Notes under the pieces: model-generated
The model's input: the letters and a program-made list of their open reading frames with translations, nothing else
What the model was told of the DNA's origin: nothing
Databases searched by the model: none
Translations under genes and position numbers: made by a program
Source: Malus domestica
Lineage: Eukaryota > Streptophyta > Magnoliopsida > Rosales > Rosaceae
Assembly (NCBI RefSeq): GCF_042453785.1
Contig: NC_091677.1
Location: 6,729,501-6,793,500 of the forward strand
Direction: 5' to 3'
DNA length: 64,000 bases
Part shown: piece by piece, positions 26,663 to 38,290 of the stretch
How positions within the stretch are numbered: position 1 is the stretch's first letter
How the letters are laid out: every line of letters starts with the position of its first letter

Positions 26663-28955
26663 TGACACGCCCGACCCTGATATCCTCCAAATACCAAGGT
26701 AGGCACGTGCTAGCCGACACTCGAAGATGACGAAGCCATATTAGAATGCATGGGAACTAGAAAGAAATAACTAACATAAATAAAACTTGTAAATTTAACT
26801 ATAATGAATATGCAATTGTGGAACGTGTACAGAGCATACAACTAATCCAAGACACTAAAAATGAATCATATAAAATTGAATCAACAAAGGGATGGGTCTT
26901 ACACTCAGAGGACTCAAGGATGCCGATGTGGGAGAGTCTTGAAGCGGGGATTGTACGTCTCGGTTCTAAGTCTTGAAGGGGAGCAAAACAACATATGAGT
27001 GGACCACATTGATATATAATAATACTAAAACCATTATTCAACAACGTACTAACCCCCAAAGTTTATGAAAATTCAATAGCATAATATGTAATATGTTTTC
27101 CGAAAACCCTAGCATGCCATAAAACATTTGTAAAACATATATCATATATAGTGTGCTTAATAGTGGTATCACAATTGCCCGTAGACACTGCATCTCTAGG
27201 CCGAAGCCAATATAAGTATCTTCTACCCGTAGGCACTGCATCTCTCGCTCGAAGCCAATATAAGTATCTTCCGCCCATAGGCACTACATCTCCCGACCAA
27301 AGCCAATATAAATATCTTCCGCCCATAGCCAAGTATCTTCCACCCATAGGCACTACATCTCCCGACCAAAGCCAATATAAGTATCTTTCGCCCATAGACA
27401 TACATAAGCACAAAAAATCATGAACATAATATTTCCAAAATATATATCTCATCGGAGCTCAATAGCTCAAATATCATATTATAAATCATAGGAGCGTTCT
27501 AGCTCAAATCATCGTCATAAACCATGTTCATAAGTATATATAATCATAAATATTTCAAAGAACGTAAATCCGATAAAGTATGATATCTCATAAAGCGTAA
27601 ATCCAATTTACTCATAAACATTTCATAAAACGTAGTCATAAAATCATGCTTTCATGTATGCATTTTTAATAATAAAATCATGCATTTTGGAAGGGGTTCA
27701 TTCACCTTACTCCGTCGTCGAAGGGCCGTGCAAATTAAAGAAGACAGAAATGCCACTAACAAACACACCTAACCACATAAAGGGTCCAATTAATAAAACT
27801 ATAGTAAAATGATTGAATTTGGGAAAACGAAGCGCGGATTTGGAATCAGGATGTCGAAATTAGTCTAGGAAGGGGTCCGAGTTGAAATCCAAAAAAGTCA
27901 ACCAAAAGTCAACGATTAACAGTAAAAAAGTCAACAGGTCAAAGTCAACGGTTAACACATCAGCTCAACTGTCAACGGGTTGGGTCAATAGCTAACGGGT
28001 TGGATTCGGGTCTGGGCTTTGAGTTTCTGGGTTAGACTAGATTTTTTTGGTTAGGCCCGACTTTGGTTAGGTTTAGTTTAGTGAGTTAGGCTTCTGGTTA
28101 TTGGCCTGGGTAACATATTTGGGCCAGATAGCTGGGTTGGGCCTGGGTTGTATGGCCCAAAGGCTTGGGCCGATTTAGTGGTTCCGAGTCGGGTTTGACC
28201 CGATTCCAGGCCAAGTTGGCCGGTTTCGACAAAAAGGAAAGCAAGAGTTTTCCAAGCTCCGTTCCACCCCAAAACTTAACCCAAATAAGTCAAATAATAT
28301 ACCAAATTGAAGCCCAAGGAATAAGGATTCGAATCATACCATTACGTTCCTTAGTCGTGGCTGGAGTTGGCTGAAAAACGGCCTGTAAGCTTTGGGTTTT
28401 CGTAGGAAACTGGGGAAATATCCCTTAGCTGGTTTTTCTGTGTCAAACATTGAAATAAGGCTAGGAATAACGTGAAAATGGGATCTAAGATGACCTACAT
28501 CATTTTTTAGGCCCTCCATTGTTTGAAAACTTGAGGGTGCACTGTGCTCTCAACGGAGAAGACAATGAACAATGGTGTTGCCACTTTTGGAGCGACGAGA
28601 CTACATGGCGTTGGCTTGAGTTCGGGACGTGGATGGGTTAGACGTGGTGTAGCTCGCTGGAAATGTGAGTTAATGGTGGTCTCATGTGTGGGTGGTGCTC
28701 ACGGATAGAGAATAAAAGAAGGACAATGAGAGAGATGAGAAAGATAAGAGAGAGAGAGAGCTGAGCATTTTGTCATGGGAGATGAAAGGAAGAGAGAAAA
28801 AGGAAAATGGGTCAGGGGAACAAAATCAAAATGAGTGGGCCCCCCAAGGCATACTAATTAAGACCCAAAAAGTAAACATTTCAAAATATCTTTCAGCCAC
28901 AGTGAAATTACCAAAATGTTTTTCCCTTTCATAAAGTTCAGAACGGGTCGTTACA
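26663..28955 (-). repeat. LARD-like element 3' LTR (2.29 kb)
   Basis: Plus-strand ends are TGACACGCCCGACCCTGATA and GAACGGGTCGTTACA. A run of about 51-bp repeats lies inside at about 27176-27400. Frames within it are repeat-derived and not genes. Confidence 0.9.
27176..27400. repeat. Tandem repeat within the LTR, about 51-bp period
   Basis: Four to five units containing CCCGTAGGCACTGCATCTC, GAAGCCAATATAAGTATCTT with small differences. The matching stretch of the other LTR (about 33252-33405) has only about three units, so the two LTRs differ in copy number. Confidence 0.85.
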
Positions 28956-31900
28956 ATCTACCCCATTTAAGAAAAATTTGTCCCCGAAAATTGAAATAAC
29001 TTACTATACAATAATACTTGAAGATAGGAAGAATATATATAAGAAATCAAGTCAGAATGGTTGAATGAAAAAGAATATGCCACACCGTCACGATCAGGTT
29101 GCAATTTCCTCCTTTATACTCCAAGCTCACACTTTTTTCCCCATCAGTATAATAGTAGGAACAAACTTTATAAAGATATAAAGTAAAAAATATATAATAA
29201 CGTAAGGTCAAAATACGAACGCATAATAGGATGACGTCAAAATAGAGCCGAAAACTCGTACTGAACTTAAAACTAAAAGTGGAAAAAACTCACCCAAACA
29301 TTTGTAACATCAAAATACAAATATATAACTATAATAAGGTAAGTTAAAATACTTGTATTGAAAAAAAGTCAAAAACGAAAATGGAAGTGGGTCTCGCCCA
29401 AGCATTCGTAACGTCACGTACATCGAGGATAAGTGTGGGCATCACTGGGTCGAGCCCTAACAATAACTAATCAGTAACAACTACTGTAGACAGGTCTACC
29501 TGTCCACTTGCTTAATGAACCTAACGAATAAGTCATCGATATTACAGTCGGCCGCCTGTGATATTGACAACACATTGTTATCTTAATAAGCAAGTAGCAA
29601 TTCTCAAAGGATCAAAATTACCATCATCCAACTCCAAGGCGACATCATCTGAAGCATATAATTTCCCATATCGAAAATTCAAACATCCACATACCAGTTC
29701 ATAAAACTCTATTGTCTAACCAATGTTGCTTATAGGAATCCTCATGCCATATCTCACAAAGTGCCATACCTAATCCGAAAATAAAAATTATCATCGTAAA
29801 CAATTCCAAAAGAAATCGGTGCAAAATCTAATCATGCTGAAACCACAAAACGAATGAAACACAACACGTCTTCCAAGGTCTAGATAACTCGTTTAGATTG
29901 TCTAACAGTCTGAAAATGAAATGTGGTACCGAACAACAATTTAGTACCCAAGGCCTTCAAGAAAGCTTCACGATACTTAGAAGTGAAACGCGCATCACGA
30001 TGAGGTACAAAAGTGATGACATACAAAAAAAATCAAACAATGTGATTCACAAAGCCTAAACGAGCTGATTCATTGAGAATTTCTCTCGGCTTCAGCGAAA
30101 AGGCTAAAAGAACACTTAAGAATTTAAGGGTCAAATCAAGTCCATCAAGTCGAGGGTACAAGATAACTGGATGGAAATCATAACTTTGATGTAAGAACAC
30201 ATGTGAGTACAAAACTTGATTCTATGGTGGCAAGTCGAGATGGTTGAGTGCAGACTCGACTCAAGTGGTAGTCTAAAGTAATTAGATAGGCAGGAACTCA
30301 AGACTTATTCCCACTCCAAAATTCACATCAACTTGTTACAAAGATAACTCAGAGATATTTAATCACCAGTGGTAATGATTCACTTGATAGGATGTTAAAG
30401 GGTGATTGAGTGACTGATGGTTCCGGCTAAAACTTTCAAATCTGAGTGGTTTTCATGAATAGTCTATCTGCTTTAGAAATGATACTAAGGAAAAGACACG
30501 AAGTGTGGTAAGGTAAGCATAAACCCAAAGTTGACTATAACGCATTCCAGTACCAGAAGGTGAAATAGGGATTTTGGTCGAAACTGATGTTAATTGAGAC
30601 GTCAATCAAACAAGTCTAGAATGAAGAATTATGCCAAGTGGTCAAAAGTATAGTCCTCACGGACTGGTAGATAATATTCTAAGTGAGTTGATCAATAAAT
30701 ACCGAAATGTCATCATAGTCTCCACATGTACAAGGTAGTTTATATAGGAAATTTATGGTGACATTTACCCATTTCCATTCTCATCCTCAGTGGGTCCCCG
30801 ACAACCCAAGAAGAACAGCTATGGGAATTTCTTCTCACTTCCAAACAGGAATAGAAAGAAATTGAGATAAGCTCGATGGTTTCCATCTCACATCTTTCAC
30901 TTATTAGTAAAACAGACATTTACTCATATATTCAACGATATCCCATTCATACAATACCAGTAATAAAGCGGACGAAAATGATGGTACAATCTAGTATTGG
31001 CAGTGTGCATGACATACGCTAAAATGTGAGCCTTATCAAGAATTGTCCTTTTTCACAGCTTCCTTACCCTTAGGCAAGAATAATTTGTTTCTTAACAACA
31101 AAGTTCGAACTCCTCAAACTTTCTCGTCCCGTCTTAAGTCATCAAACACTTACTCCTTCAACCACGCACAATACTGATCAAACTCTTGGGCTTCTTACCC
31201 GAAATCTACCATTACAGGTTTTACTTAAAAGTGAGCCGACAATACTCACCATGGATCGGACGCCAAAGTAAGCCAATTCCTCGAAGGGAAAACGATGGTG
31301 GGATATAGATAGCTCGAATGGAGGTAAGTTGTCTGTGAGATTTTTGACTAAGCGCATCAACTACGACATTTGCCTGACCAAGATGGTACTAAAAAATGCA
31401 ATTAAAATCACCGATGAGTTCTATTTACCTTTTGTCTCTAATTCAACTATTTCTTTGTGAAAACACACTACAACTTCATTGGTCAGAAAGGATATAACAT
31501 TTCTTGCTGTAGAGAAAATTGTTACCAGCTTTAGTCATAGATATGATGGTTCACATCTTACGGTTCCAATCATTAAGATGGACACGCATTACTCACTCAT
31601 ACTACATCAGTATGTAGCCATACATATTGCCGTAGGATTGAAATTCATCGATGTCATCGAAAAGTGTAAGAACAATGATCAAGCGAGACAATATTTCCAT
31701 TGTCAGAAACTTTGTTCACCTTCAACAACTCAACAAAATTGATTATTTCATAGCCAAGAAGGAGATAAGGTTATGCTCAAAGAATCGTTAAGAACTACTG
31801 ATAGAAAATGACAAAACCAAAGATATTTTGCATTTCACAACACCTTGTGGGGATTTTCAATTTCCAACAATTGCAACCCTTTGGAAATTGATGAGAATAA

Positions 31901-32739
31901 CATCTGCTATAAAAGAGTCTCCCAAGAAAAGTATTTAATCTAAACGAAGCCAACGTTCGAAGAATTTGGTGTAAAACTGACTGTCGACGTTTAGTGAATT
32001 TGACCTCGTTGTTGGAGTAAGTAAGAAGGTCAACGACAAGAAAATCATCGAGAAATCATCTGAGGTTCACACGAATTTCCCTCAGTGGGAACAACAAGTT
32101 CAAGAACAATGATTTGGTCCAACTAAACTAACACTTGCTAAATTCGCAAACAATTAGGGCTTACTCGCTTTCTCCAACACGAACTTCAGATATTTCGAGC
32201 AATTTCCAAATAGATGTGACTCTACCCGCCATTCCAAGGGAACGCATGTCTCAGAGTAACATCCCCGTTTCAGATCTCCAAACTCATACTACTAAGATTT
32301 TTTCTGTTTCCCAACACTCATTTGTAGATCAAACTCTGCCCACAATTCCTAAGGAACACATGTTGGAAAGTGGCATCACCATTTCGGATCTTCAACTGGT
32401 TTTAACCAGACTTCATCTTACTGAGATTTTCTATTTCACATCACGTCAATGTAAAACCGACTCTGCTCACCATTCCTAGGGAACGCATGTCGCAGAGTAT
32501 CAGTCCGATGTTGAAAGTCGTCAATCAATCCATTTCGTCACAGATAAGGCACAATCCCGATACGAATTCTTGTACTTCAAGTAGAATGTGACAAATCAGA
32601 CAGAAAAGATTTGCACAACTGCGCAGAAATGCATCAAATACAAAAATCGTGACATCCAAATGATGTTAAGGCCGACACACTACTACAGTAAGAGAATATC
32701 CTAAGTTTGCTCTAAACAAACCATGCTCTGATACCAAAT
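28956..32739 (-). other. Interior of the LARD-like element, non-coding
   Basis: 3.8 kb between purine tract and primer site. Open frames are short (114 codons or fewer) and none shows a gag, protease, integrase or RT motif. Near 32215-32500 there are about three copies of a roughly 120-bp repeat containing CCATTCC.A.GGAACGCATGT. I see no host gene fragment here. Confidence 0.7.
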
Positions 32740-33456
32740 TGACACGCCTGACCCTGATATCCTCCAAATAACAAGGTAGACACGTGCTGGCCGACACCCA
32801 AAAATGACGAAACGATAATAGAATGCATGAGAACTATAAAGAAATAACTAACATAAATAAAACTTGTAAATTTAACTATAATGAGTATACAATTGTGGAA
32901 CGTGTTCAGGGCATAAAACTAATCTAAGACACTAAAAGGAATAATATAAAATTAAATCAATAAAGGGATAGGTCCTACACCAAGAGGCCTAAAAAATGCC
33001 GATGCAGGAGCGCCTTAACGTCGGGATTGTACGTCTCAATTTTAAGTCATTAAGGGGCGCAAAACAAAACATGAGCGGACGAAGTTGATATATAGTAATA
33101 CTAAAATCGTTATTCAACAACGTACTAACCTCCAAAGTTTATGAAAACTCAATAGCATAATATGTAATAGGCTTTTCGAAAACCCTAGCATGCCATAAAA
33201 CATTCGTAAAACATATATCATATATAGTGTGCTTAATAGTGGTATCACAATCGCCCGTAGGCACTACATCTCCCGACCGAAACCAATATAAGTGTCTTCC
33301 GCCCACAGACACTACATCTCATGCCTGAAGCTAATATAAATATCTTCTGCCCGTAGGCACTACATCTCTCGGCCAAAGCCTATATAAGTATCTTTCATTC
33401 GTAGGCATACATAAGCACAGAAAATCATGAACATAATATTTCCAAAATATATATCT

Positions 33457-33784
33457 TGTTGATGCACAAAACCGGATGTCTTGGAACAACGTAAATCTGA
33501 CCGTGAATCTGCAAGAAATATAAATAACACAAGATGTATCATGGTTTGGGCTACGTCCACACTGATTGTATTTCTCTGAGAGTATTTATGAGGGAGAGAG
33601 TATGAGAGCTTTGCTCTAGATAGGAGAGATTTAGGGTTTGTGAGGGTGATGATGCCCTTTTATAGAATAAGGGCTCATCTTTTTTTTTACATATTTTCCC
33701 ATTCCTTTATTACATAATTATATTTGAGTTCCCCGAGTATTTATACGAGGTCTAAATACGGAGGCCCTAAGTATGGTATAAACA
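33457..33784 (-). repeat. 3' LTR of the small non-autonomous element
   Basis: 328 bp, TGTTGATG to TATAAACA on the plus strand. On the minus strand it contains a likely TATA box, CTATAAAAGGG, near 33657-33667. Confidence 0.9.
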
Positions 33785-33999
33785 GTAGTCCCCCAAGTTT
33801 TCAGTCAAGATAGTCTTTTGGTTGGAGACTTGAAATTCAATCCATGTGTGGGCCGAAGTAACTAGATGCTGTCTTGAACTGATGCTCGATATGAGGCAGT
33901 GCTCAATCTGAAATGATGCTTAACTAGAAGTAGCACACGCTGCGAGGCTGCTCGGCTCGTGGCTTATGTTACCTTGGTTAGCTCGGCTTGTGGCGTTTG

Positions 34000-34340
34000 A
34001 AGGTGAGGGAGTCCCTTCTATAGAATAAGGGCTCACTCCTCAATACATGAATGATGGGCTAGAGTTGATGCTCTCTAATGATGGTGAAGGAGTCCCTTTT
34101 ATAAAATAAGGGTTCGCTCCTCAATACATAAATGATGGGTTAGGAGTGATGCTTGCAGCGAGGCGGTTGCTCAGCTGGCGGCGATGCTCTCTAACGAAGG
34201 TGAGGGAGTCTCTTTTATAAAATAAGGGCTCGCTCCTTAATACATAAGTGATGGGCTAAGTCCCCCAAGTATTTTTCATGAGTGCTCTCTAATGAAAGTT
34301 AGAGAGTCCCTTTTATAGAATAAGAGCTCGCTCCTCAGTA
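34000..34340. repeat. Four internal copies of an LTR-derived TATA segment
   Basis: Units near 34006, 34084, 34202 and 34303 each read approximately GAGTCCCTTTTATARAATAAG followed by GGCTCGCTCCTCAATACATA. The first part is nearly the same as the LTR segment CCCTTTTATAGAATAAGGGC (33656-33675 and about 36618). On the minus strand each copy carries a TATAAAAG-like motif. Confidence 0.75.
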
Positions 34341-34522
34341 CATAGATAATAGTCTAAGTCTCCCAAGTATTTTTCATGAGACCCAGTTGAGGCCCAATAT
34401 ATGGTACATAATGTAGTCCCCCAAGTCTTCGGTCAATAGAGTTTGTTGGCCGGAGACTTCAAATTGAATCCATGTATGGGTCGAAGTGGCGATTGTTCAG
34501 AGGTGGTATTTGTATACCCTGC

Positions 34523-35100
34523 ACTGAAGCTTTGTAGGTGAAGTTTTGCAAGTGAAGCTTTGAAACTAGAGCTTTGTAAATGAAGCTTTCGAAGCTGAAA
34601 CTTTTGTAAATGAAGCTTTTGAAGCTAGAGCTCTGTAAATAAAGCTTTTGAAGCTAATTGACATGAGTAATGCTCATGAATTTTATGTTGATTGACATGA
34701 GTGATGCTCATGGATGTTGACATGAGTGATGCTCATGGATGTTGACATGAGTGATGCTCATGGATGTTTATGTATGAATGACATGAGTAATGCTCATGTA
34801 TAATTTGGAGTACTGGGTGTACTTTTAATCACCTGGTTGGTGGCATGATGGAGAGTACGAGTTGTACATTTTATCACCTGGTTGGTGGCATGAATGGCTA
34901 GTTGCCAAATGATATTAGAGTACGGGTTGTACATTTCATTACTGGTTGTACATTTCATCACCTGGTTGGTGGCATGAATGGCTACTTGCCAAATGATATT
35001 AGAGTACGGGTTGTACATTTGATCACCTGGTTGGTGGTAATAGTGGCAGGTTGCCGAATAATTGTGGAGTACTTGGCGTACTTTTGATCACCTGGTTGGT
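34523..35100. repeat. Three further tandem repeat arrays in the element interior
   Basis: 34523-34655: repeats of GAAGCTTT.GTAAATGAAGC (about 33 bp). 34659-34800: about six copies of GACATGAGTGATGCTCATG. 34805-35100: about five copies of a unit with TCACCTGGTTGGTGGCATGA and GAGTACGGGTTGTACATTT. None is coding. Confidence 0.85.
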
Positions 35101-35675
35101 GCTATTTTGGGCTTATGGGCCTTCGCCCTCTACACAACATTCCAGCCCATTTATTTTGGGCTTTGCCATTTTTTTTTAATTACCCTCTAATGGGGTTTAT
35201 ACAGATATCTCCGAAAGATAAAAATAAATAAATCACATCATACAAAAATAAGAAAAGTAAATCACATCATTCTGGTGGGGTGTTTATTCCTTACTTTTGC
35301 TTTCTCTTTTGCTGCTTTCTGAAATATTCTCCCAACGACATGATCTTTTTTCTTTTTCTTTTCTGTTCCTTTACCCTGATCTCTCCACTTCCAGGCACAC
35401 TCAATTGTTTTTGCTTTTGCTTTCGTTTTCTGATTTGCTTTTGTTTTTGTTTTTCTTTCAGCTTTCTGCTTTTGTTTCCTACTCCCTGCAACTTTTAGGA
35501 TACCCATAATTGACGTTATAACCTACAGCTGGATTTCCAATAGTAGCTGCAGCTCTTGCTCTCTTTTTCGTGTTAGCAATTTCTACACGAACCTAAAGAA
35601 CACAACAGATCTGATTCAATGTCTCCCCCACGACATCGAAATCGCCAACGCGGACTAAGGCTTTGTTGTTGTAAT

Positions 35676-36105
35676 CTACTCAGGAATAGTGACGAGCATA
35701 GAGCACCAAGCCCTTCTCAGTAACGACTTGTAATGGAAACCGATCCAGGCTGGCCTCGGCGAGCCTGGTCCAAATCCACCAATTTCTTTACCCACCGTCA
35801 CCAAACTACTGAACTCTGCTCGCTTATCTCTCTCACTATCCGTCTTCCTCCCGTCGTTCAACTTAAATGGCGACGACGACACAAACAAGTCCTTCAAACT
35901 GTTCCTCTGAACCGGAAGCTCTTCTGGTAGCGGCATCGGAACTGGTCGGGTCACGGCGGCAACTGCTGCTCCGGGTGAGTAGCATGAGCAATGTGGGTTT
36001 GTGGCAGGGGAGTTGGATCAAGGGGCTCGACCGCGGGCTTCACGTCGGGCTTTGGGCCATGCCGCACTGCGTGGCGAGGAGCTTGAATTTCTGCAAAGTC
36101 CCCAT
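35676..36105 (-). pseudogene. Captured host-gene fragment inside the LTR element
   Basis: On the minus strand an ATG at 36105 opens MGTLQKFKLLATQCGMAQSP, then reads T, a TGA stop (CGA to TGA would explain it) and SPRSSPLIQL. After one frameshift, the frame ending at 35676 reads LKDLFVSSSP, then GGFGPGSPRPAWIGFHYKSL and LLRRAWCSMLVTIPE before a stop. These blocks look like a conserved plant protein of unknown function, not like any retroelement protein. I cannot name the donor gene with certainty. GC content and codon-like order differ from the surrounding repeats. No intron was evident, so capture may have gone through RNA. Confidence 0.5.
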
Positions 36106-36410
36106 CTTTTGGATTTGAGGTCTGTTGCTGCTGCTAACTCCCATTCCTCTCTATATATACATGTGAATTTTTTGGGGTGAATATTTGAATTTAAAATGGT
36201 GAATGATTGCAGGGGAGAAACTGAGACACGATTGATTGCTTGTGAAATGGAGAAAAGGTTATGTTGGGAGGTCTGCGAAAGTTTTCTAGAAAAGCTCTGG
36301 GTTGTTGGTTTTTTTTTTTTTTTGCAGATTTTGCAGATTCACGGTGGAGGTGAAAAATTGAGAGAGAATCGACATAACTTTTCGTGTCGTTTCCCACAGA
36401 CAGCGCCAAA

Positions 36411-36747
36411 TGTTGATGCACAAAACCAGAGGTATTGGAACAATGTAAATCTGACCGTGAATCTGCAAGAAATGTAAATAACACAAGATGTATCGTGGTT
36501 CACCCCAAGGTTTGGGCTACATCCACACTGATTGTATTTCTCTGAGAGTATTTGTGATGGAGAGAGTGAGAGCTTTGCTCTAGATAGGAGAGACTTAGGG
36601 TTTATGAGGGTGAGGAGGCCCTTTTATAGAATAAGGGATACTCACTTTTTTACATATTTGCCCCTTCCTTTATTACATAATTACATTTTACTCCCCCGAG
36701 TATTTATACGAGGTTTAAATACGGAGGTCCTAAGTATGATATAAACA
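36411..36747 (-). repeat. 5' LTR of the small non-autonomous element
   Basis: 337 bp, TGTTGATGCACAAAACC to GATATAAACA on the plus strand; it is next to the primer-binding site at 36393-36410. It has the same minus-strand TATA motif as its partner. Confidence 0.9.
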
Positions 36748-36900
36748 TATCTCATCGGAGCTTAATAGCTCAAATATCATATTATAAATCATATGAGCAT
36801 TCTAGCTCAAGTCATCATCATAAACCATGTTCATAAGTATATATAATCATAAATATTTCAAAGAACGTAAATCCGATAAAGCATGATATCTCATAAAGCG

Positions 36901-37308
36901 TGTTGATGCTCAAAACAGGAGGGGTCTTGGAACAACGTAAATCCGACCGTGAATCTGCAGAAAGTAAATAACACAAGATGTATCATGGTTCACCCTAATG
37001 TTTGGGCTACGTCCACACTGATTGTATTTCTCTCACTATATGTATGGATTACAAGGGTGATGGGGAGTCCCTCAGAGAAAAAGAGAGTTTGAGAGGGCTC
37101 TCTATTTGTGAGCATGAGAACTTGAGAGAGATGAGCTTTGTGAGGGTGGGAGGGCTTTAGGATTGTGAAGGTGAGGATACCCTTTTATAGAATAAGGGCT
37201 CCTCCCCTTTTAACATATTTTCCCCTTTACTTATTACATAATTACCTTTGAGCCCCCCGAGTATTTATACGAGGTCTAAATACGGAGGCCCTAAGTATGG
37301 TACAAAGA
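36901..37308 (-). mobile_element. Solo LTR of the same small family
   Basis: Begins TGTTGATGCTCAAAACAGG and ends GTATGGTACAAAGA (terminal CA decayed to GA). Flanked by AAGCG at 36896-36900 and 37309-37313. It closely matches the LTRs at 33457 and 36411 but carries about 80 bp extra near 37045-37130. It is a solo LTR left by recombination within a second insertion of this family into the same LARD-like LTR. Confidence 0.88.
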
Positions 37309-38290
37309 AAGCGTAAATTCAATTTACTCATAAACGTTTCATAGAACGTAGTCATAAATTCATGCTTTCATGTATGCATTTCTAATAATAAAATCATGCA
37401 TTTTGGAAGGGGTCCACTCACCTTTCTCTGTCGTCGAAGGGCTATGCAAATTAAAGAAGACGGAAACACCACTAACAAACGCACCTAAGCACATAAAGGG
37501 TCCAATTAATAAAACTATACTAAAACGATTGAATTTGGGAAAACGAAGCGTATATTTGGAATTAGGACATCGAAATTAGTCTAGAATGAATCTGGGCCGA
37601 AATCCGAAAAAGTCAACGATTAACAGTAAAAAAGTCAATGGGGTCAAAGTCAACGGGTTAGATCCGGGTCTGTGGTTTGGGTTTCTAGGTTGGATTGGGT
37701 TAATGGGTTGGGCTCGACTTTGGTTAGGTTTAGTTTAGTGGGTTGGGCTTCTAGTTATTGAGCTAAGTAACATATTTGCACCGGATAACTGGGTGTTAGG
37801 CTCGGGTTACATAGATGGGCCTGGGTTGCATGACCCAAAGGCTTGGGACAATTTAGTGGTTCTGAGTCGAGTTTGACCCGGTTCCAAGCCGAGTTGGCCA
37901 GTTTTGACGAAGAGGAAAGCCGGAGCGTTGCCATTTTTTGGGAGTCGGGACTACATGGCCTTGGCCTGAGTTCGGGATGTGGAGGGTTAGATGTGGTGCA
38001 ACTCACTGGAAAGGTAAGTTGATGGTGGTCTCAGTGTGTGGGTTGTGCTTACGATAGAGATTGAGAGAATGACAGTGAGAAAAATGAGAGCTGAGCGTTT
38101 TGTCATAAGAGAGGGAAGGAAAAGAGAATAAGGAAAGTGGGCTGGGGGAACAAAATCAAAAAGAGTAGGCCCCACAAGGCACACTAATTAAGACCCAAAA
38201 AGTAAACATTTCAAATTATCTTTCAGCCACAGTGAAATTAACAAAATACCCTTCCGTTTCGTAAAATTTAAGACTAGTCGTTACACCCAA

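Larger units (their letters stand above)
33457..36747 (-). mobile_element. Non-autonomous LTR retrotransposon with captured sequence
   Basis: Inserted in the LARD-like LTR with the 5-bp duplication TATCT (33452-33456 and 36748-36752). LTRs are 33457-33784 and 36411-36747, each starting TGTTGATGCACAAAACC on the plus strand and ending ATAAACA. A tRNA-like primer site TTTGGCGCTGTCTGTGGG (minus strand) abuts the right LTR at about 36393-36410, and a purine tract CTTGGGGGACTAC abuts the left one, so it runs on the minus strand. The 2.6-kb interior has no gag or pol; it contains four groups of tandem repeats and a gene-like fragment. Confidence 0.9.
26663..38285 (-). mobile_element. Large non-autonomous LTR element (LARD-like) inside the copia
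   Basis: Flanked by the duplication CCCAA (26658-26662 and 38286-38290). LTRs lie at 26663-28955 and 32740-38285; the second contains two further insertions and a deletion. A primer site reading TTTGGTATCAGAGC on the minus strand lies at about 32726-32739 beside the right LTR, and a purine tract (AAATGGGGTAGAT) beside the left one, so the element runs on the minus strand. The 3.8-kb interior has no recognisable gag or pol, which makes it a LARD-type element that depends on another element's enzymes. Confidence 0.88.
32740..38285 (-). repeat. LARD-like element 5' LTR, interrupted by two insertions
   Basis: Begins TGACACGCCTGACCCTGATA and ends GACTAGTCGTTACA. Matching the other LTR, it is split at 33456/36748 by a complete small LTR element and at 36900/37309 by a solo LTR. 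About 340 bp equivalent to roughly 28240-28575 are missing near 37925. The remaining LTR sequence is about 1.8 kb. Confidence 0.87.

Noticed and set aside
27176..27400. Regular repeats considered as a CRISPR-like array
   Set aside because: Units are contiguous without unique spacers, in a plant retroelement LTR.
27151..27423. 90-codon frame with repeated QYKYLPP-type units
   Set aside because: It is the 51-bp tandem repeat inside an LTR; no start context, no homologue recognised.
35280..35498. Phe/Leu-rich plus-strand frame as a membrane protein
   Set aside because: Antisense of a Lys-rich segment in the non-autonomous LTR element; no promoter or supporting context.
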